Under the pieces are notes generated by a model. It did not search any database. It saw nothing but the letters and a program-made list of their open reading frames with translations, and was not told the DNA's origin. A DNA stretch of 64,000 nucleotides from assembly GCA_022823165.1 (NCBI GenBank), contig JAJDXR010000052.1, forward strand, positions 29,354 through 93,353, in the 5' to 3' direction. The position numbers and the translations under genes are program-made. Below, piece after piece: positions 17,011-25,978 of the stretch. The stretch is from Anaerolineae bacterium (GTDB taxonomy: Bacteria; Chloroflexota; Anaerolineae; Aggregatilineales; Phototrophicaceae). Position 1 is the stretch's first letter; each line of letters begins with the position of its first letter.

Positions 17011-18330
17011 ATGGATCAAGCACGAGTCATGACACGCGATAGTCATGTGACAAATACCCTGAATCTGCTGAGCGCGGTATTTGCTGATTATCCCGGTCGC
17101 GATTTCGCCATCCGGCTGTGGGACGGCACGATCTGGGAACTGCGGGGCAGCAGCGAGCATCGCTTTACCATTGCGCTCAACGGTCCTTCGGCGTTGCGGC
17201 GCATGTTCTTCCCGCCCACCGAACGCAAGCTGGGCGAAGCCTATATGTTCGGCGATTTCGAGATTGAAGGCGAATTATACGCCGCCATTGATTTGGCGCG
17301 TTTCCTGTGGGAAGGCTGGAGCCTGTCGGACACGCTGCGTTTCGCGCCCAAGCTGCTGCGGCTGCCCTCGCGCGATCCGGGCAGCAACAATCAGATCGCG
17401 CATCTTTCGGGCGCGAAGCACTCGGTCAACCGCGATATGCAGGCGATTCAATACCACTACGATGTCTCCAACGAGTTCTACCAGCTTTGGCTGGATGAGA
17501 AGATGGTCTATTCCTGCGCCTATTTCGAGGATCCGGACGAAAGCATAGACGCGGCGCAGGCGCGCAAGCTGGACTATATCTGCCGCAAGCTGCGGCTGCG
17601 CCCGGGGGAGCGCCTGCTGGATATCGGCTGTGGCTGGGGTGCGCTGATCATGCACGCGGCCGAGCATTACGGCGTCGACGCGCTGGGCATCACCCTGGCT
17701 GAGAAGCAGCTGGCGCTGGCCAACGAGCGCATCGAAGCGGCGGGACTCTCCGGGCGCTGCCGGGCGCAGCTTCTCGATTACCGCAATGTCGATGAAAGCC
17801 AGCCCTTCGACAAAATCGTCAGCGTGGGCATGGTGGAGCATGTCGGGCGCGAAAATCTAGGCCTGTATTTTGACAAAGCCTACCGCCTGCTGCAGCCGGG
17901 CGGGGTCTTCCTCAACCATGGCATCACGCTGTTTCAAGCGCCCAAGGTGGCGCAGTACGAAGCGAAAGACTCCTTTGTGCAGCAATACATTTTCCCGGAC
18001 GGCGACAGCCAGCATATCGCTTATGTGCTGGATGTGGCGGCCAAGGCCGGCTTTGAAGTGCGCGATGTGGAGAGCCTGCGCGAGCACTATGCGCTGACGT
18101 TGAAGCACTGGCTGCGGCGCTATGAAGCGCAGGAAGACACGATACTGGATATGCTGGGCCCGGTCGGCTATCGGCGCTGGCGGATCTACCTGGCCGGCGC
18201 GCGCTGGACCTTCGAATCCGGCTACAATTCGATTCACCAGGCGCTGCTTTACAAGTCACGCGATGGCAAAGGCGCAACCGGCGACCTGCCGCTGAATCGC
18301 GACGATTGGTACCTGGGCTCAACCGCTTAG
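17011..18330 (+). CDS. cfa: Cyclopropane-fatty-acyl-phospholipid synthase
   Basis: A 439-residue SAM-dependent enzyme that adds a methylene bridge to unsaturated acyl chains of membrane phospholipids (family also includes methyltransferases of similar fatty acids). The N-terminal ~120 residues are the lipid-binding domain. The core starts HYDVSNEFYQLWLDEKMVYSCAYF. The SAM motif is LLDIGCGWGALIMHAAEHYG, and VSVGMVEHVG and the C-terminal WRIYLAGARWTFESG are family-typical. SD GGAGG is 7 bases before the ATG. Firm call for the family; the double bond position or exact product is not known. Confidence 0.92.
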   Translation: MDQARVMTRDSHVTNTLNLLSAVFADYPGRDFAIRLWDGTIWELRGSSEHRFTIALNGPSALRRMFFPPTERKLGEAYMFGDFEIEGELYAAIDLARFLWEGWSLSDTLRFAPKLLRLPSRDPGSNNQIAHLSGAKHSVNRDMQAIQYHYDVSNEFYQLWLDEKMVYSCAYFEDPDESIDAAQARKLDYICRKLRLRPGERLLDIGCGWGALIMHAAEHYGVDALGITLAEKQLALANERIEAAGLSGRCRAQLLDYRNVDESQPFDKIVSVGMVEHVGRENLGLYFDKAYRLLQPGGVFLNHGITLFQAPKVAQYEAKDSFVQQYIFPDGDSQHIAYVLDVAAKAGFEVRDVESLREHYALTLKHWLRRYEAQEDTILDMLGPVGYRRWRIYLAGARWTFESGYNSIHQALLYKSRDGKGATGDLPLNRDDWYLGSTA

Positions 18331-18474
18331 GCTGCGCCGCAGGCTCATTAAAAATACGCGTCAATAGATGGAGTTGAAGATGGCGGTCGTCCTGACCGGT
18401 CGCGCCTGCATGTTCTCAATGGTTGAAATCCACAACTTCGCGGGATCGACGCGCTAATCGGCCGCGGCGAGAGA

Positions 18475-19314
18475 CTACACCAGGCGCGGCTGCAACTCCG
18501 CCAGGACGACATCGCCAAGCGCCAGCTCGCGGCGTTCGCGGTCGATGAAATAGCTGAGGCGCTGATAGCCGGCGTCTTGCAGTTGAGCCAGCGCTTTATC
18601 GAAGTCGGCGCCGACGCGGTGGGCATCGTGAGAATCCGAGCCGAGCACGACCGGCATCCCCCGCAGCGCCATTTCCTCTAGGATTAACGGCCCGGGATTC
18701 ATCTCCGGATAGGGTTTGTTTAGACCGCTGGTATTGAGTTCCATGGCGATGCCGGCGCGGGCGATGCGGTCCAGAACGCGGCGAATCGTGGTCACATGCT
18801 CGCCCGCTTGATACTGCTTGGGGTGCACGATCTTGACGATGTCGGGATGGCTGAGGCAATCGAAGAGGCCGCTCTCGGCGGCCTTGGCCAGGTTCTCGAA
18901 GTAGCTCGTTTCGTATTCCATCCGCGTGGCGCCCTTGAGGTACCGCGCTTGATACTCGGGCGTCTGCGGATGCACCGAGCCCAGGATGTAGCTGAAATCG
19001 GCGCGGCGGTGCAGCGCTTCCAGCCAGCGCTCCATGCCGGGGAAGTAGTCGCTCTCCAGGCCCAGGCGCACATCCACGCGGCCGGCGAATTGATCGCGCA
19101 GTTCCGCCACCATATCGACATATTGCGGGAATTGCTCAACCGTCATGCGCACCGAGGCGTTCCAGCCGTCGGGCATGGGGCTGTGGCAGGTGATGCTGAT
19201 GCCGCGCAGCCCGACGCGCTCGGCTTGCTCGGCATAGGCGCTGAGCGGACCGCGGGCGTGATTGCACAGCGTACTGTGCATGTGCGAGTCGTACATATTG
19301 GGCTGGCGGGTCAT
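18475..19314 (-). CDS. PHP-domain phosphatase, histidinol-phosphatase (HisJ/HisK)-like
   Basis: About 279 residues. The PHP metal motif MYDSHMHSTLCNH (HxH) is at the N-terminus, EQAERVGLRGISITCHSP and LGLESDYFPG supply further ligands, and VLGSDSHDAHRVG is near the C-terminus. These match HisJ-type histidinol-phosphate phosphatases that make histidinol. No other histidine genes are close, and some relatives act on other phosphates. The ATG at 19314 is chosen for the GGGAG 9 bases upstream; ATG 19296 is the alternative. Confidence 0.8.
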   Translation of the reverse strand: MTRQPNMYDSHMHSTLCNHARGPLSAYAEQAERVGLRGISITCHSPMPDGWNASVRMTVEQFPQYVDMVAELRDQFAGRVDVRLGLESDYFPGMERWLEALHRRADFSYILGSVHPQTPEYQARYLKGATRMEYETSYFENLAKAAESGLFDCLSHPDIVKIVHPKQYQAGEHVTTIRRVLDRIARAGIAMELNTSGLNKPYPEMNPGPLILEEMALRGMPVVLGSDSHDAHRVGADFDKALAQLQDAGYQRLSYFIDRERRELALGDVVLAELQPRLV

Positions 19315-19459
19315 GGGGTCTCCCGGCTGGCGCAAAATGCGGCCTATTGTGGTCTAGATGCGGGGAGAAGTCCATTGCGGAATAATTGAACTGGGGAATA
19401 CAGAATTTACGGTTGCTTATTCAAATGCGTTGCCTTTGATAACCCTGCGCAGCTCGCCC

Positions 19460-19825
19460 TCAGCCCACCGCGCCGCGCACAATCTCCGCCATCCGCGCCT
19501 CGGTGGCCGTGTCCAGCCCGGTCAGGAACCAGGCGTTCGCGATCAACTGGTGAGGCGCGTCCTCGCCGATCAGCAAGTTTGCCTTCTCGGTGAGACCGAA
19601 GGTCAGGTAGTCGTCCTTGCGGATGAAGACCAGCACCGGTTTGCCGCGGCCGAGCGCGTAGCCGGGCATGCCATACCACAAGCGCGGCTTGAGCGCGGGC
19701 GCGGCCGCCATGATGACATCGTGCATCCGCCGGCCGACGGCGGCGTCAGCGCCGAACATCTGCGGGATTTTCTCCAGGACGGCGGTCAGATTTTCGGCGT
19801 CTTTATCAGCTTTCCTGGCTGCCAT
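19460..19825 (-). CDS. DUF1801/YdhG-like small protein
   Basis: A 121-residue protein with the pattern of the DUF1801 (YdhG/YjdI-like, 'iron chaperone' fold) family: MHDVIMAAAPALKPRLWYGMPGYAL, then GKPVLVFIRKDDYLTFGL. AAGGAG lies 6 bases before the ATG at 19825. It begins 10 bp after the stop of the FGGY kinase gene, so it is probably the last gene of the sugar operon transcript by read-through, though the function need not be related. Confidence 0.65.
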   Translation of the reverse strand: MAARKADKDAENLTAVLEKIPQMFGADAAVGRRMHDVIMAAAPALKPRLWYGMPGYALGRGKPVLVFIRKDDYLTFGLTEKANLLIGEDAPHQLIANAWFLTGLDTATEARMAEIVRGAVG

Positions 19826-19835
19826 AATCGACTCC

Positions 19836-21389
19836 TTATTGGGGCTGCGCACTGGCATTCAGCTGCGACAGCCGGCGCATGTGGCGGCGGGTATCGCGGT
19901 AGAGATCGCGATAAACCGGATAGAGCGCGTCGTAAGTCGCTTTCGCCTCAAGATCAGGCTGAATGCAACGCTCAATTCTAACCCAGTTGTCGCGCAGGGC
20001 GCTATAGTCGCTGAAGAGTCCGGCCGCCATGCCCGCGATATACGCGTCGCCGTAGGCTGCGCCGATGGTCCGCCGCGGCAGATCTTGCGGCAAGCCGGTC
20101 ACATCGCTGCAGATCTGCAGCCAGAGCGCGTCCTGCGCCCCGCCGCCGATGGCGATCAGCCGCTGAGGCGTGGCCTCCGCTGCGTTCATCACCTCGATAT
20201 TGTGGCGCAGCCCGTAGGCGATGCCCTCGAGGCAGCTACGGTAGAGGTGGGCGCGGGAGTGGCTGAGCGTCAGGCCGAAGAAGAGACCCCTGGCGGCGAC
20301 ATCGTTGATGGGACTGCGCTCGCCGCTGAAATAGGGCAGGGTGATCAAGCCGTCGGCGCCGGGCGGCGTCGCGGCCGCTGCTTGCGCCAAGCGCGTGTAG
20401 GCGCTGCCGCCCCTTCGCGCTTCCGCTGCCAGCAAATCGGCGGCGAATTCATCACGGAACCAGCGCAGCAGCGCGCCGGATGTGGACATGCCGGCCGCCA
20501 GAACCGCCCCGCCGGGCTGCAAATGCGCCGATGCCCACAGGTCGCGGTGCGGGCGGTACTCGGCAGTGGTTTGGATGAGGAATAGCGTCGTGCCGTACAT
20601 GACCATCAAGTCGCCGTTGCCGACCGCGCCGGCGGCGACGGCCTCGGCCAGCGCGTCGGCAGTGCCAACCGCCACCGGCGCGCCGGCCGGTATGCCGGTT
20701 TCGGCGGCTGCCCTGGCAGTGACGCTGCCGGCCTGCTCGATCGACCAGCGGGTCTCCGGCAGCCATTCCAGCGGGCAGATCTGCTCGACCCAGTCTTGGC
20801 GCCACTTCATCTCATGCACATCAAAGAAGGGCGTGAAATAGGGCGCGACATAATTGTCGAGCACAAAGCGGTCTGTCAGGCGGAAGACCAGGTAAGTCGC
20901 GGCAGTGACGATCTTGCGCGTTCGCTTGAAAAGCGCCGGCTGATGCTTGCGATACCAGAGCGCCTTGGGGCCAACCGACTGCGCCGACAGCGAATGCCCG
21001 GTGCGGGCGAAGATGGCGTCCCCGCCCAGCGCCGCGTTTATCTCGGCGATTTCGGCGCCGGCGCGCGTGTCAATGCCGTAGAGGATAGCCGGGCGCAAGG
21101 GACGATAATGCTCGTCCAGGGGCAGCATGGTCGGCGCGATGGCGCTGCAAGCCACACCAGCGATGCGGCCCGGGTCAATGTCGGCTTTCGCGATCAGGGA
21201 GCGTGAGATCGCGCAGAAGTCGCGCCACCAAACAGCGTCGGCGTCTTGTTCAGCCCAGCCGGGCTGCGGCATATCGAAGCTGTGCGCCACCGCATGATCG
21301 GCGATGATGCGCCCGGCCAGATCAACCAGCGCACCCTTGGAGCTGGAGGTGCCGATGTCGATGCCCAGCAGCAGCCGATCGTCGAGCAT
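19836..21389 (-). CDS. FGGY-family carbohydrate kinase
   Basis: A 517-residue ATP-dependent sugar or polyol kinase. The phosphate-1 motif LLGIDIGTSSSKGALVD is at the N-terminus; GWAEQDADAVWWRD resembles xylulokinase-type substrate loops; the C-terminal adenosine region contains LIAIGGGAQDALWLQICSDVTGLP. Its ATG overlaps the stop of the Gfo/Idh gene as TGATG, which indicates translational coupling. With the ABC transporter upstream it would phosphorylate the imported sugar after oxidation or isomerisation. Exact sugar (ketose, ribulose or polyol) unknown. Confidence 0.88.
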   Translation of the reverse strand: MLDDRLLLGIDIGTSSSKGALVDLAGRIIADHAVAHSFDMPQPGWAEQDADAVWWRDFCAISRSLIAKADIDPGRIAGVACSAIAPTMLPLDEHYRPLRPAILYGIDTRAGAEIAEINAALGGDAIFARTGHSLSAQSVGPKALWYRKHQPALFKRTRKIVTAATYLVFRLTDRFVLDNYVAPYFTPFFDVHEMKWRQDWVEQICPLEWLPETRWSIEQAGSVTARAAAETGIPAGAPVAVGTADALAEAVAAGAVGNGDLMVMYGTTLFLIQTTAEYRPHRDLWASAHLQPGGAVLAAGMSTSGALLRWFRDEFAADLLAAEARRGGSAYTRLAQAAAATPPGADGLITLPYFSGERSPINDVAARGLFFGLTLSHSRAHLYRSCLEGIAYGLRHNIEVMNAAEATPQRLIAIGGGAQDALWLQICSDVTGLPQDLPRRTIGAAYGDAYIAGMAAGLFSDYSALRDNWVRIERCIQPDLEAKATYDALYPVYRDLYRDTRRHMRRLSQLNASAQPQ

Positions 21390-22420
21390 CAGTCGAGCTC
21401 GACCGGCTGCCCCGTGCGCGCGGATGCTTCGATGGCGGTCAACGCGCGCGTGACCAGCGCCGCCTCAGCGCCGGACGCGAGCACGGGCGCGCCATCGACA
21501 ACGGCGTCGACAAAGCGCGCGATCGCTTCCAGCACGAAGCCGCTCAGCCGGGCCGAGTTGGCGTCGAGTGTGAAGCCCAGCGTGTCGGGCAGGCTGACGC
21601 CGGCGCGCGTGTATTTTTCCACCGTGCGATTGTCGGAGGTATTGAGATACATGACGCCATCGCTGCCCAGGATTTGCAGCTTGAGATTGAAGACATTGGG
21701 CTCGGTCTCGGGCAAGATCCAGCAATTCTCCAGCGTTACCACCGCGCCGCGCTCGAATTCGACGATGGCGACGTGGTAATCTTGCGTATCGACGCCCAGA
21801 CTCTGCAAGACGCCCGAACGGCTGACGGCGTAGACGCGCTTCGGCTGGTCATCCAGCAGCCAGCAGGACATATCCAGCGTGTGACTGGCGAGGAACCAGA
21901 GCGCCGAACTCTGGCTCGCCCAGGGCAGCATCTGCGTTGGCACAAAGGTCGTATTGCTGAGGCGGGCGTAAATGTACTGGATCTCGCCCAATTCGCCCGC
22001 GGCCACTGACTGTTTCGCCGTAACAAAGGCGGGATTCACGCGATTGTGAAAGTCAACCATCAGCGTGACGCCGGCCTCTTCCACCGCCTGCAGAATCGCC
22101 TCCGCATCTTCGACCGTTGTGGCCAGCGGTTTCTCGACCAGGATGTGCTTGCCGGCTTTCGCAGCCGCGACGGCGATTTCGCGATGGGCGAAGTCAGGTG
22201 TGGCGATGGAGACGGCGGCGATGTCGTCGCGCGCCAGCAAGTCGCGATAATCGGTGTAGACCTGCGACACATCGTAGCGCTCGGCGATTTCACCGGCGCG
22301 CTGCTCGTTCAAGTCGCAGACGGCGACCAACTCAGCCTGCGGCAGATGATGATAGACGTGGGCGTGCCAGGCGCCGCCGACGATGCCGGTGCCGATAACG
22401 CCGAATCCAACTTTTTTCAT
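21389..22420 (-). CDS. Gfo/Idh/MocA-family oxidoreductase
   Basis: A 343-residue NAD(P)-dependent dehydrogenase. The Rossmann motif GVIGTGIVGGAWHAHVYHHLP is at the N-terminus, EKPLATTVEDAEAIL is the conserved lysine-proline loop, and the C-terminal half is the substrate-binding alpha/beta domain. Family members oxidise sugars or inositols. TTGGAG lies 9 bases before the ATG. It sits in the sugar operon between the MalG-like permease and the FGGY kinase. Confidence 0.9.
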   Translation of the reverse strand: MKKVGFGVIGTGIVGGAWHAHVYHHLPQAELVAVCDLNEQRAGEIAERYDVSQVYTDYRDLLARDDIAAVSIATPDFAHREIAVAAAKAGKHILVEKPLATTVEDAEAILQAVEEAGVTLMVDFHNRVNPAFVTAKQSVAAGELGEIQYIYARLSNTTFVPTQMLPWASQSSALWFLASHTLDMSCWLLDDQPKRVYAVSRSGVLQSLGVDTQDYHVAIVEFERGAVVTLENCWILPETEPNVFNLKLQILGSDGVMYLNTSDNRTVEKYTRAGVSLPDTLGFTLDANSARLSGFVLEAIARFVDAVVDGAPVLASGAEAALVTRALTAIEASARTGQPVELD

Positions 22421-22575
22421 GGAAGCAACTCCAATTGAGCATTTATGCTGAACGAATTATTCAAGTATTTTCCAATTAATCGAAAAGTTGCAGGGGCAAG
22501 CCAGTGGCACACCCGCAGCCGCATTGGAAATCCAGTAAGATATTACAAGAATAAATCTCGATGACTGAGACAAAC

Positions 22576-23406
22576 CTAACCCTTCACCGCGCCGAAGGTA
22601 AGGCCGCGGACGACATAGCGCCCCAACAGCAAGAATATGATCATCGGCGGCAGCATGGCGACCACAGCCGTCGCCGCGATATGCCCCCAATAGACGCCAG
22701 TTGAGGCGAAGAAGCTGATGGTGCCGACCGGCAGGGTGGTCGTGCTCTGCTTGCTGAGCGCCAGCGGAAAAAGCACATTGTTCCAGCTGAAGACGAAAGT
22801 AAACATCGAGGTGACGATGATGCCCGGCAGCGCCAGCGGAATGATGATGCGGAAGAAGGCGGCCAAACGATTGGCGCCATCAACCCAGGCCGCCTCTTCC
22901 AGATCGAGCGGCACTTCGTCCATGAAGCTCTTGAGCAGCCAGACCGAAAACGGGATCGCCAGGGTTTGCAGCGTCACAATCATGGCGCGGTAGGCGCCGG
23001 CCCAGCCGATGCGCGACATCACGATGAAGTAGGGAATGACGAAGACGATCGGCGGCGCGATCAGCAGGCTGATATACCAATTCATGATGAATTCTTTGCC
23101 GCGCATGGCGAAGCGCGACAAAGCATAAGCCGCCGCCAGCGCGAAGGGCAGGCTCAGCAGCGTAGCGCCCGTGCTGACAATGACGCTGCTGACAAGCTGC
23201 GGCGCATTATTGCCTGGATCGACGAAGGTCTCGCTGAAGTTGCCCAGATAGGGCTCAAAGAAAAGCTGTGGCGGCAAGGTGTAGGCTTCGCTGGGATGGC
23301 GGAAAGCCAGCAAGATGAACCATAGAATCGGTCCCAGAAAGAAGATCATAACCAGCGCCATAAGCGCGTATACGATGAGGCGCTGGCGCGTTTGCATTCG
23401 GCGCAT
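22576..23406 (-). CDS. Carbohydrate ABC transporter permease, MalG-like
   Basis: About 276 residues, six membrane segments. The conserved EAA loop is SFMDEVPLDLEEAAWVDGANRLAAFFRIIIPLALPGI. Partner of the MalF-like gene that ends 4 bp upstream. Start chosen at ATG 23406, which has GGGAG 10 bases upstream; the longer frame to 23469 would add a Ser-rich tail overlapping the MalF gene. No ATPase gene is in the operon, so a shared MsmK-type ATPase elsewhere is probably used. Confidence 0.9.
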   Translation of the reverse strand: MRRMQTRQRLIVYALMALVMIFFLGPILWFILLAFRHPSEAYTLPPQLFFEPYLGNFSETFVDPGNNAPQLVSSVIVSTGATLLSLPFALAAAYALSRFAMRGKEFIMNWYISLLIAPPIVFVIPYFIVMSRIGWAGAYRAMIVTLQTLAIPFSVWLLKSFMDEVPLDLEEAAWVDGANRLAAFFRIIIPLALPGIIVTSMFTFVFSWNNVLFPLALSKQSTTTLPVGTISFFASTGVYWGHIAATAVVAMLPPMIIFLLLGRYVVRGLTFGAVKG

Positions 23407-23410
23407 CAGC

Positions 23411-24301
23411 TCACCACTCCCGCTTGCGATAGATGAAGAAGAGGTAGAGATTGATGATGACGCTGACAATGATGACCACCAGCCAGGTCATGGCGGCGGT
23501 CAATCCGATGTTGTAATTGACCAATCCCTCGCGATAGAGGTTGAAGCTCAAAGTCCGCGAGGCGGTGCCGGGCCCGCCGCTGGTTAGGACATAAACGAGA
23601 TCGAAGCTGTTAAAAAGCTGCATAAAGCGGATCATCACCAGGAAGGCGGCGATCGGCCGCAGCAAAGGCAAGGCGATCGACCAGAACAGCCGCCATGCGC
23701 TCGCGCCATCCACCAGCGCCGCTTCCAACACCTCTTCGGAGATCGAAAGTAAACCGGCATAAAGCACGATGGCGAAGAAGGGCGTCCATTGCCAGGTGTC
23801 GACCAGACCGATACTGAATAAGGCCGTGCCGGCATTGCCCAGAAATCCCTGCGGCGGGACCGGGAAGCCGACGCCCTCCAGCAGCCAGGGCAGCAAACCG
23901 CCCTTGGGCTCCAGCAAGTAGCGGAACAAGAAGCCCGCCACTACCGGCGCCAGCGTCGTCGGCATGATCAGCAGGGCGCGCATCAGCCCCATGCCACGCA
24001 AATGCGTATGCAGCAGCAGCGCGATGCCCATGCCAAACCAGAATTGCGCGAAGGTGCCGATGCCGGCCAGCAATAACGTGTTTTTTAAGGCCTCGGCAAA
24101 TGGCGTGACCTGGAAGACCATGCGGTAATTGTCGAAGCCCGAGTGGTACAGGGGCACGGGACTGGTCTGCAAATTCCAGAACCAGAAGCTGTTGCGCAGC
24201 GCGAAGCCCAGCGGATACAAAATTAGCGCCAACAGCACGATGACCGATGGCGCCAGCAGCAACCACGGGAGGCGTCTCTGAAAAGTGTAGCGGCTAGGCA
24301 A
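23411..24301 (-). CDS. Carbohydrate ABC transporter permease, MalF/UgpA-like
   Basis: A 296-residue six-helix permease of the CUT1 type. The EAA loop reads SISEEVLEAALVDGASAWRLFWSIALPLLRPI and SGGPGTASRTLSFNLY is typical of this subfamily. The start is TTG at 24301 with GAGG 7 bases upstream. It follows the solute-binding protein gene after 133 bp that contains two GTCGCCC palindromes, which could modulate the ratio of binding protein to permease. Confidence 0.9.
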   Translation of the reverse strand: MPSRYTFQRRLPWLLLAPSVIVLLALILYPLGFALRNSFWFWNLQTSPVPLYHSGFDNYRMVFQVTPFAEALKNTLLLAGIGTFAQFWFGMGIALLLHTHLRGMGLMRALLIMPTTLAPVVAGFLFRYLLEPKGGLLPWLLEGVGFPVPPQGFLGNAGTALFSIGLVDTWQWTPFFAIVLYAGLLSISEEVLEAALVDGASAWRLFWSIALPLLRPIAAFLVMIRFMQLFNSFDLVYVLTSGGPGTASRTLSFNLYREGLVNYNIGLTAAMTWLVVIIVSVIINLYLFFIYRKREW

Positions 24302-24329
24302 TGATTTACCTCGCCCGGTAGATTGTGTG

Positions 24330-24400
24330 GTAGGGGAGACCCAAGGGTCGCCCTTTTCACATACAGGCGACAGTCGGGCGACCCAAGGGTCGCCCCTACA
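24330..24400. repeat. Two GGGCGAC/GTCGCCC palindromic repeats
   Basis: Two copies lie in tandem between the binding-protein and permease genes: a partial one at 24330-24353 and a complete one at about 24374-24400 (GGGCGACCC-AAG-GGTCGCCC type, with CTAC at the edge). Within an mRNA they form strong hairpins, like REP elements that protect the upstream binding-protein message. Six to seven further copies occur in the window. Confidence 0.65.
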
Positions 24401-24434
24401 TACGGACCTTTTCTGTCAACGCTGCTATGTCAAC

Positions 24435-25904
24435 CTACATGCCCGACAAGCTGGCTTGCAAGGCCTTGGTGTTCTCCAGCGTGTCGTCGAAACTCTCGAC
24501 TAAATACGGTATCATCTGGTTGCCGCTCAGGATGTTCTGGAAGAGTATCTGCGTCGTCTCCAGCGCCTGCTCGGGGCTGACCGTTCCGGTCATCGCCTGA
24601 TTGATCTGCAAACCATAGACGCCTTCCAGCGAGGTGTAGATCGGCGCAGGTGGCCGCACCACCTTGCCGTCTCCCAGCTTCATCATCTCAAGCTGCGTAT
24701 CCAGGAAGGGATAGATTTCCTTCAGGCCGGCATCGTCGTAATTCGACTGGCGGCTGAAATCCGCAAATTGGTGTCCCTTGACGTTGACCTCGCCCATGGC
24801 TTTCTGCGCTTCAGAGCCGGTGGCCCATTTGATGAATTGCCAGGAGGCTTCCTGATTGGCCGCTGTCGAGGGCATACCGAGCGACCAGCCGCCCAGGCTG
24901 ATGACTTGATCGCCGCCGGCGCCGCGCGTGGGCAGCACCGCGGTGGCGGTCTTGTCAACCACCGGCGACGGCGTACCGGTCAGGTAGCCTTCGTTGTTGA
25001 TCAGGTAGAAGTAAGGCGTCCAGTGGTAGAACATGCCGATATCGCCCTGCGAGTAGCGCGTGCCGGCGTCAAACCAAAGGTAGTTGATCGACTCGGGCGG
25101 CGACAGCTCGTAGAGGCGCTTCCAGTCGTGCAGGGCGGCCACGTTGGCGTCGCTGTTGATTGTCGGGGTGAAGTCCCAGGGCGCCTCGGGGAATTGCGTG
25201 AACCAGCGTGTGCCGTAGCTGGCCGAAAGCCCGGTGTACATATGCACGACCGGCACCGGCTGATAGCCAATAACGGTGGTGCCGTACATTGATGTGCCAT
25301 CGAGGTCCATGCCGTTGATCTGCTCGAGGATGCCGAAGTAATCTTCCCAGGTCCAGTCGCCAGCATCGGCCACGGACGCGGGCAGCGGATCCAGACCGGC
25401 CGCTTCAAACAGATCGGTGCGGTACATGACGCCCTGGGCGTAAGACGCGATCGGCAGCGTCCAAACCTTATTGCGCCAGGTGCTCAGAGAGTAGAGGCAC
25501 TCGGGCAAGAAGTCATCGAAATGCGCGTCCGAATCCATGCTAATGAAATCATCAAGCGAGCGGATCCAGCCGTTGTCGGCCATTTGGCTGATCCACATCT
25601 GGTCGACGGCGATGACATCGGCATCGGCGCTCTTGGTCAGGAATGAGTTGATCAACCGCGCCTGCAGCGCCTCGTAGCCCAGCGTTTCGATGTTGACGGT
25701 GATGCCGGTCGCTTCGGTGAATTGGTCGGTCACGTTTTGCAGCGCCAGATTCCAGGGATCGCCGACGGTCAAGACATTGATAGTCTGATCGGATTGGGCG
25801 GCCACGCGCGCCAAATTGCCCAGCGGAGTCGCGCTAGCCAAGGCAGCGCCGGCGGCTCCGCCGACCTTGAGAAAATCACGGCGACTAAGTTTTTGTTTAG
25901 ACAT
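24435..25904 (-). CDS. Extracellular sugar-binding protein (ABC transporter, Tat-exported)
   Basis: A 489-residue family 1 solute-binding protein. The N-terminus has a Tat signal (SRRDFLKVGGAAGAALASATPLG), so it is exported folded. The mature protein shows GDPWNLALQNVTDQFTEATGITVNIETLGYE and other CUT1 binding-protein features. AGGAG is 7 bases before the ATG. First transporter gene of the operon, 73 bp after the M29 aminopeptidase gene. The ligand is unknown. Confidence 0.9.
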   Translation of the reverse strand: MSKQKLSRRDFLKVGGAAGAALASATPLGNLARVAAQSDQTINVLTVGDPWNLALQNVTDQFTEATGITVNIETLGYEALQARLINSFLTKSADADVIAVDQMWISQMADNGWIRSLDDFISMDSDAHFDDFLPECLYSLSTWRNKVWTLPIASYAQGVMYRTDLFEAAGLDPLPASVADAGDWTWEDYFGILEQINGMDLDGTSMYGTTVIGYQPVPVVHMYTGLSASYGTRWFTQFPEAPWDFTPTINSDANVAALHDWKRLYELSPPESINYLWFDAGTRYSQGDIGMFYHWTPYFYLINNEGYLTGTPSPVVDKTATAVLPTRGAGGDQVISLGGWSLGMPSTAANQEASWQFIKWATGSEAQKAMGEVNVKGHQFADFSRQSNYDDAGLKEIYPFLDTQLEMMKLGDGKVVRPPAPIYTSLEGVYGLQINQAMTGTVSPEQALETTQILFQNILSGNQMIPYLVESFDDTLENTKALQASLSGM

Positions 25905-25978
25905 TTTGAACTCCTATTCTTGAATTCGTGAATAATCTTGACAGTTGCAGAATTATCTCCTTAGCCACCTCCTACGCT

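Noticed and set aside
18331..18474. Terminator after cfa
   Set aside because: A weak GC hairpin lacks a T-tract and a strong stem.
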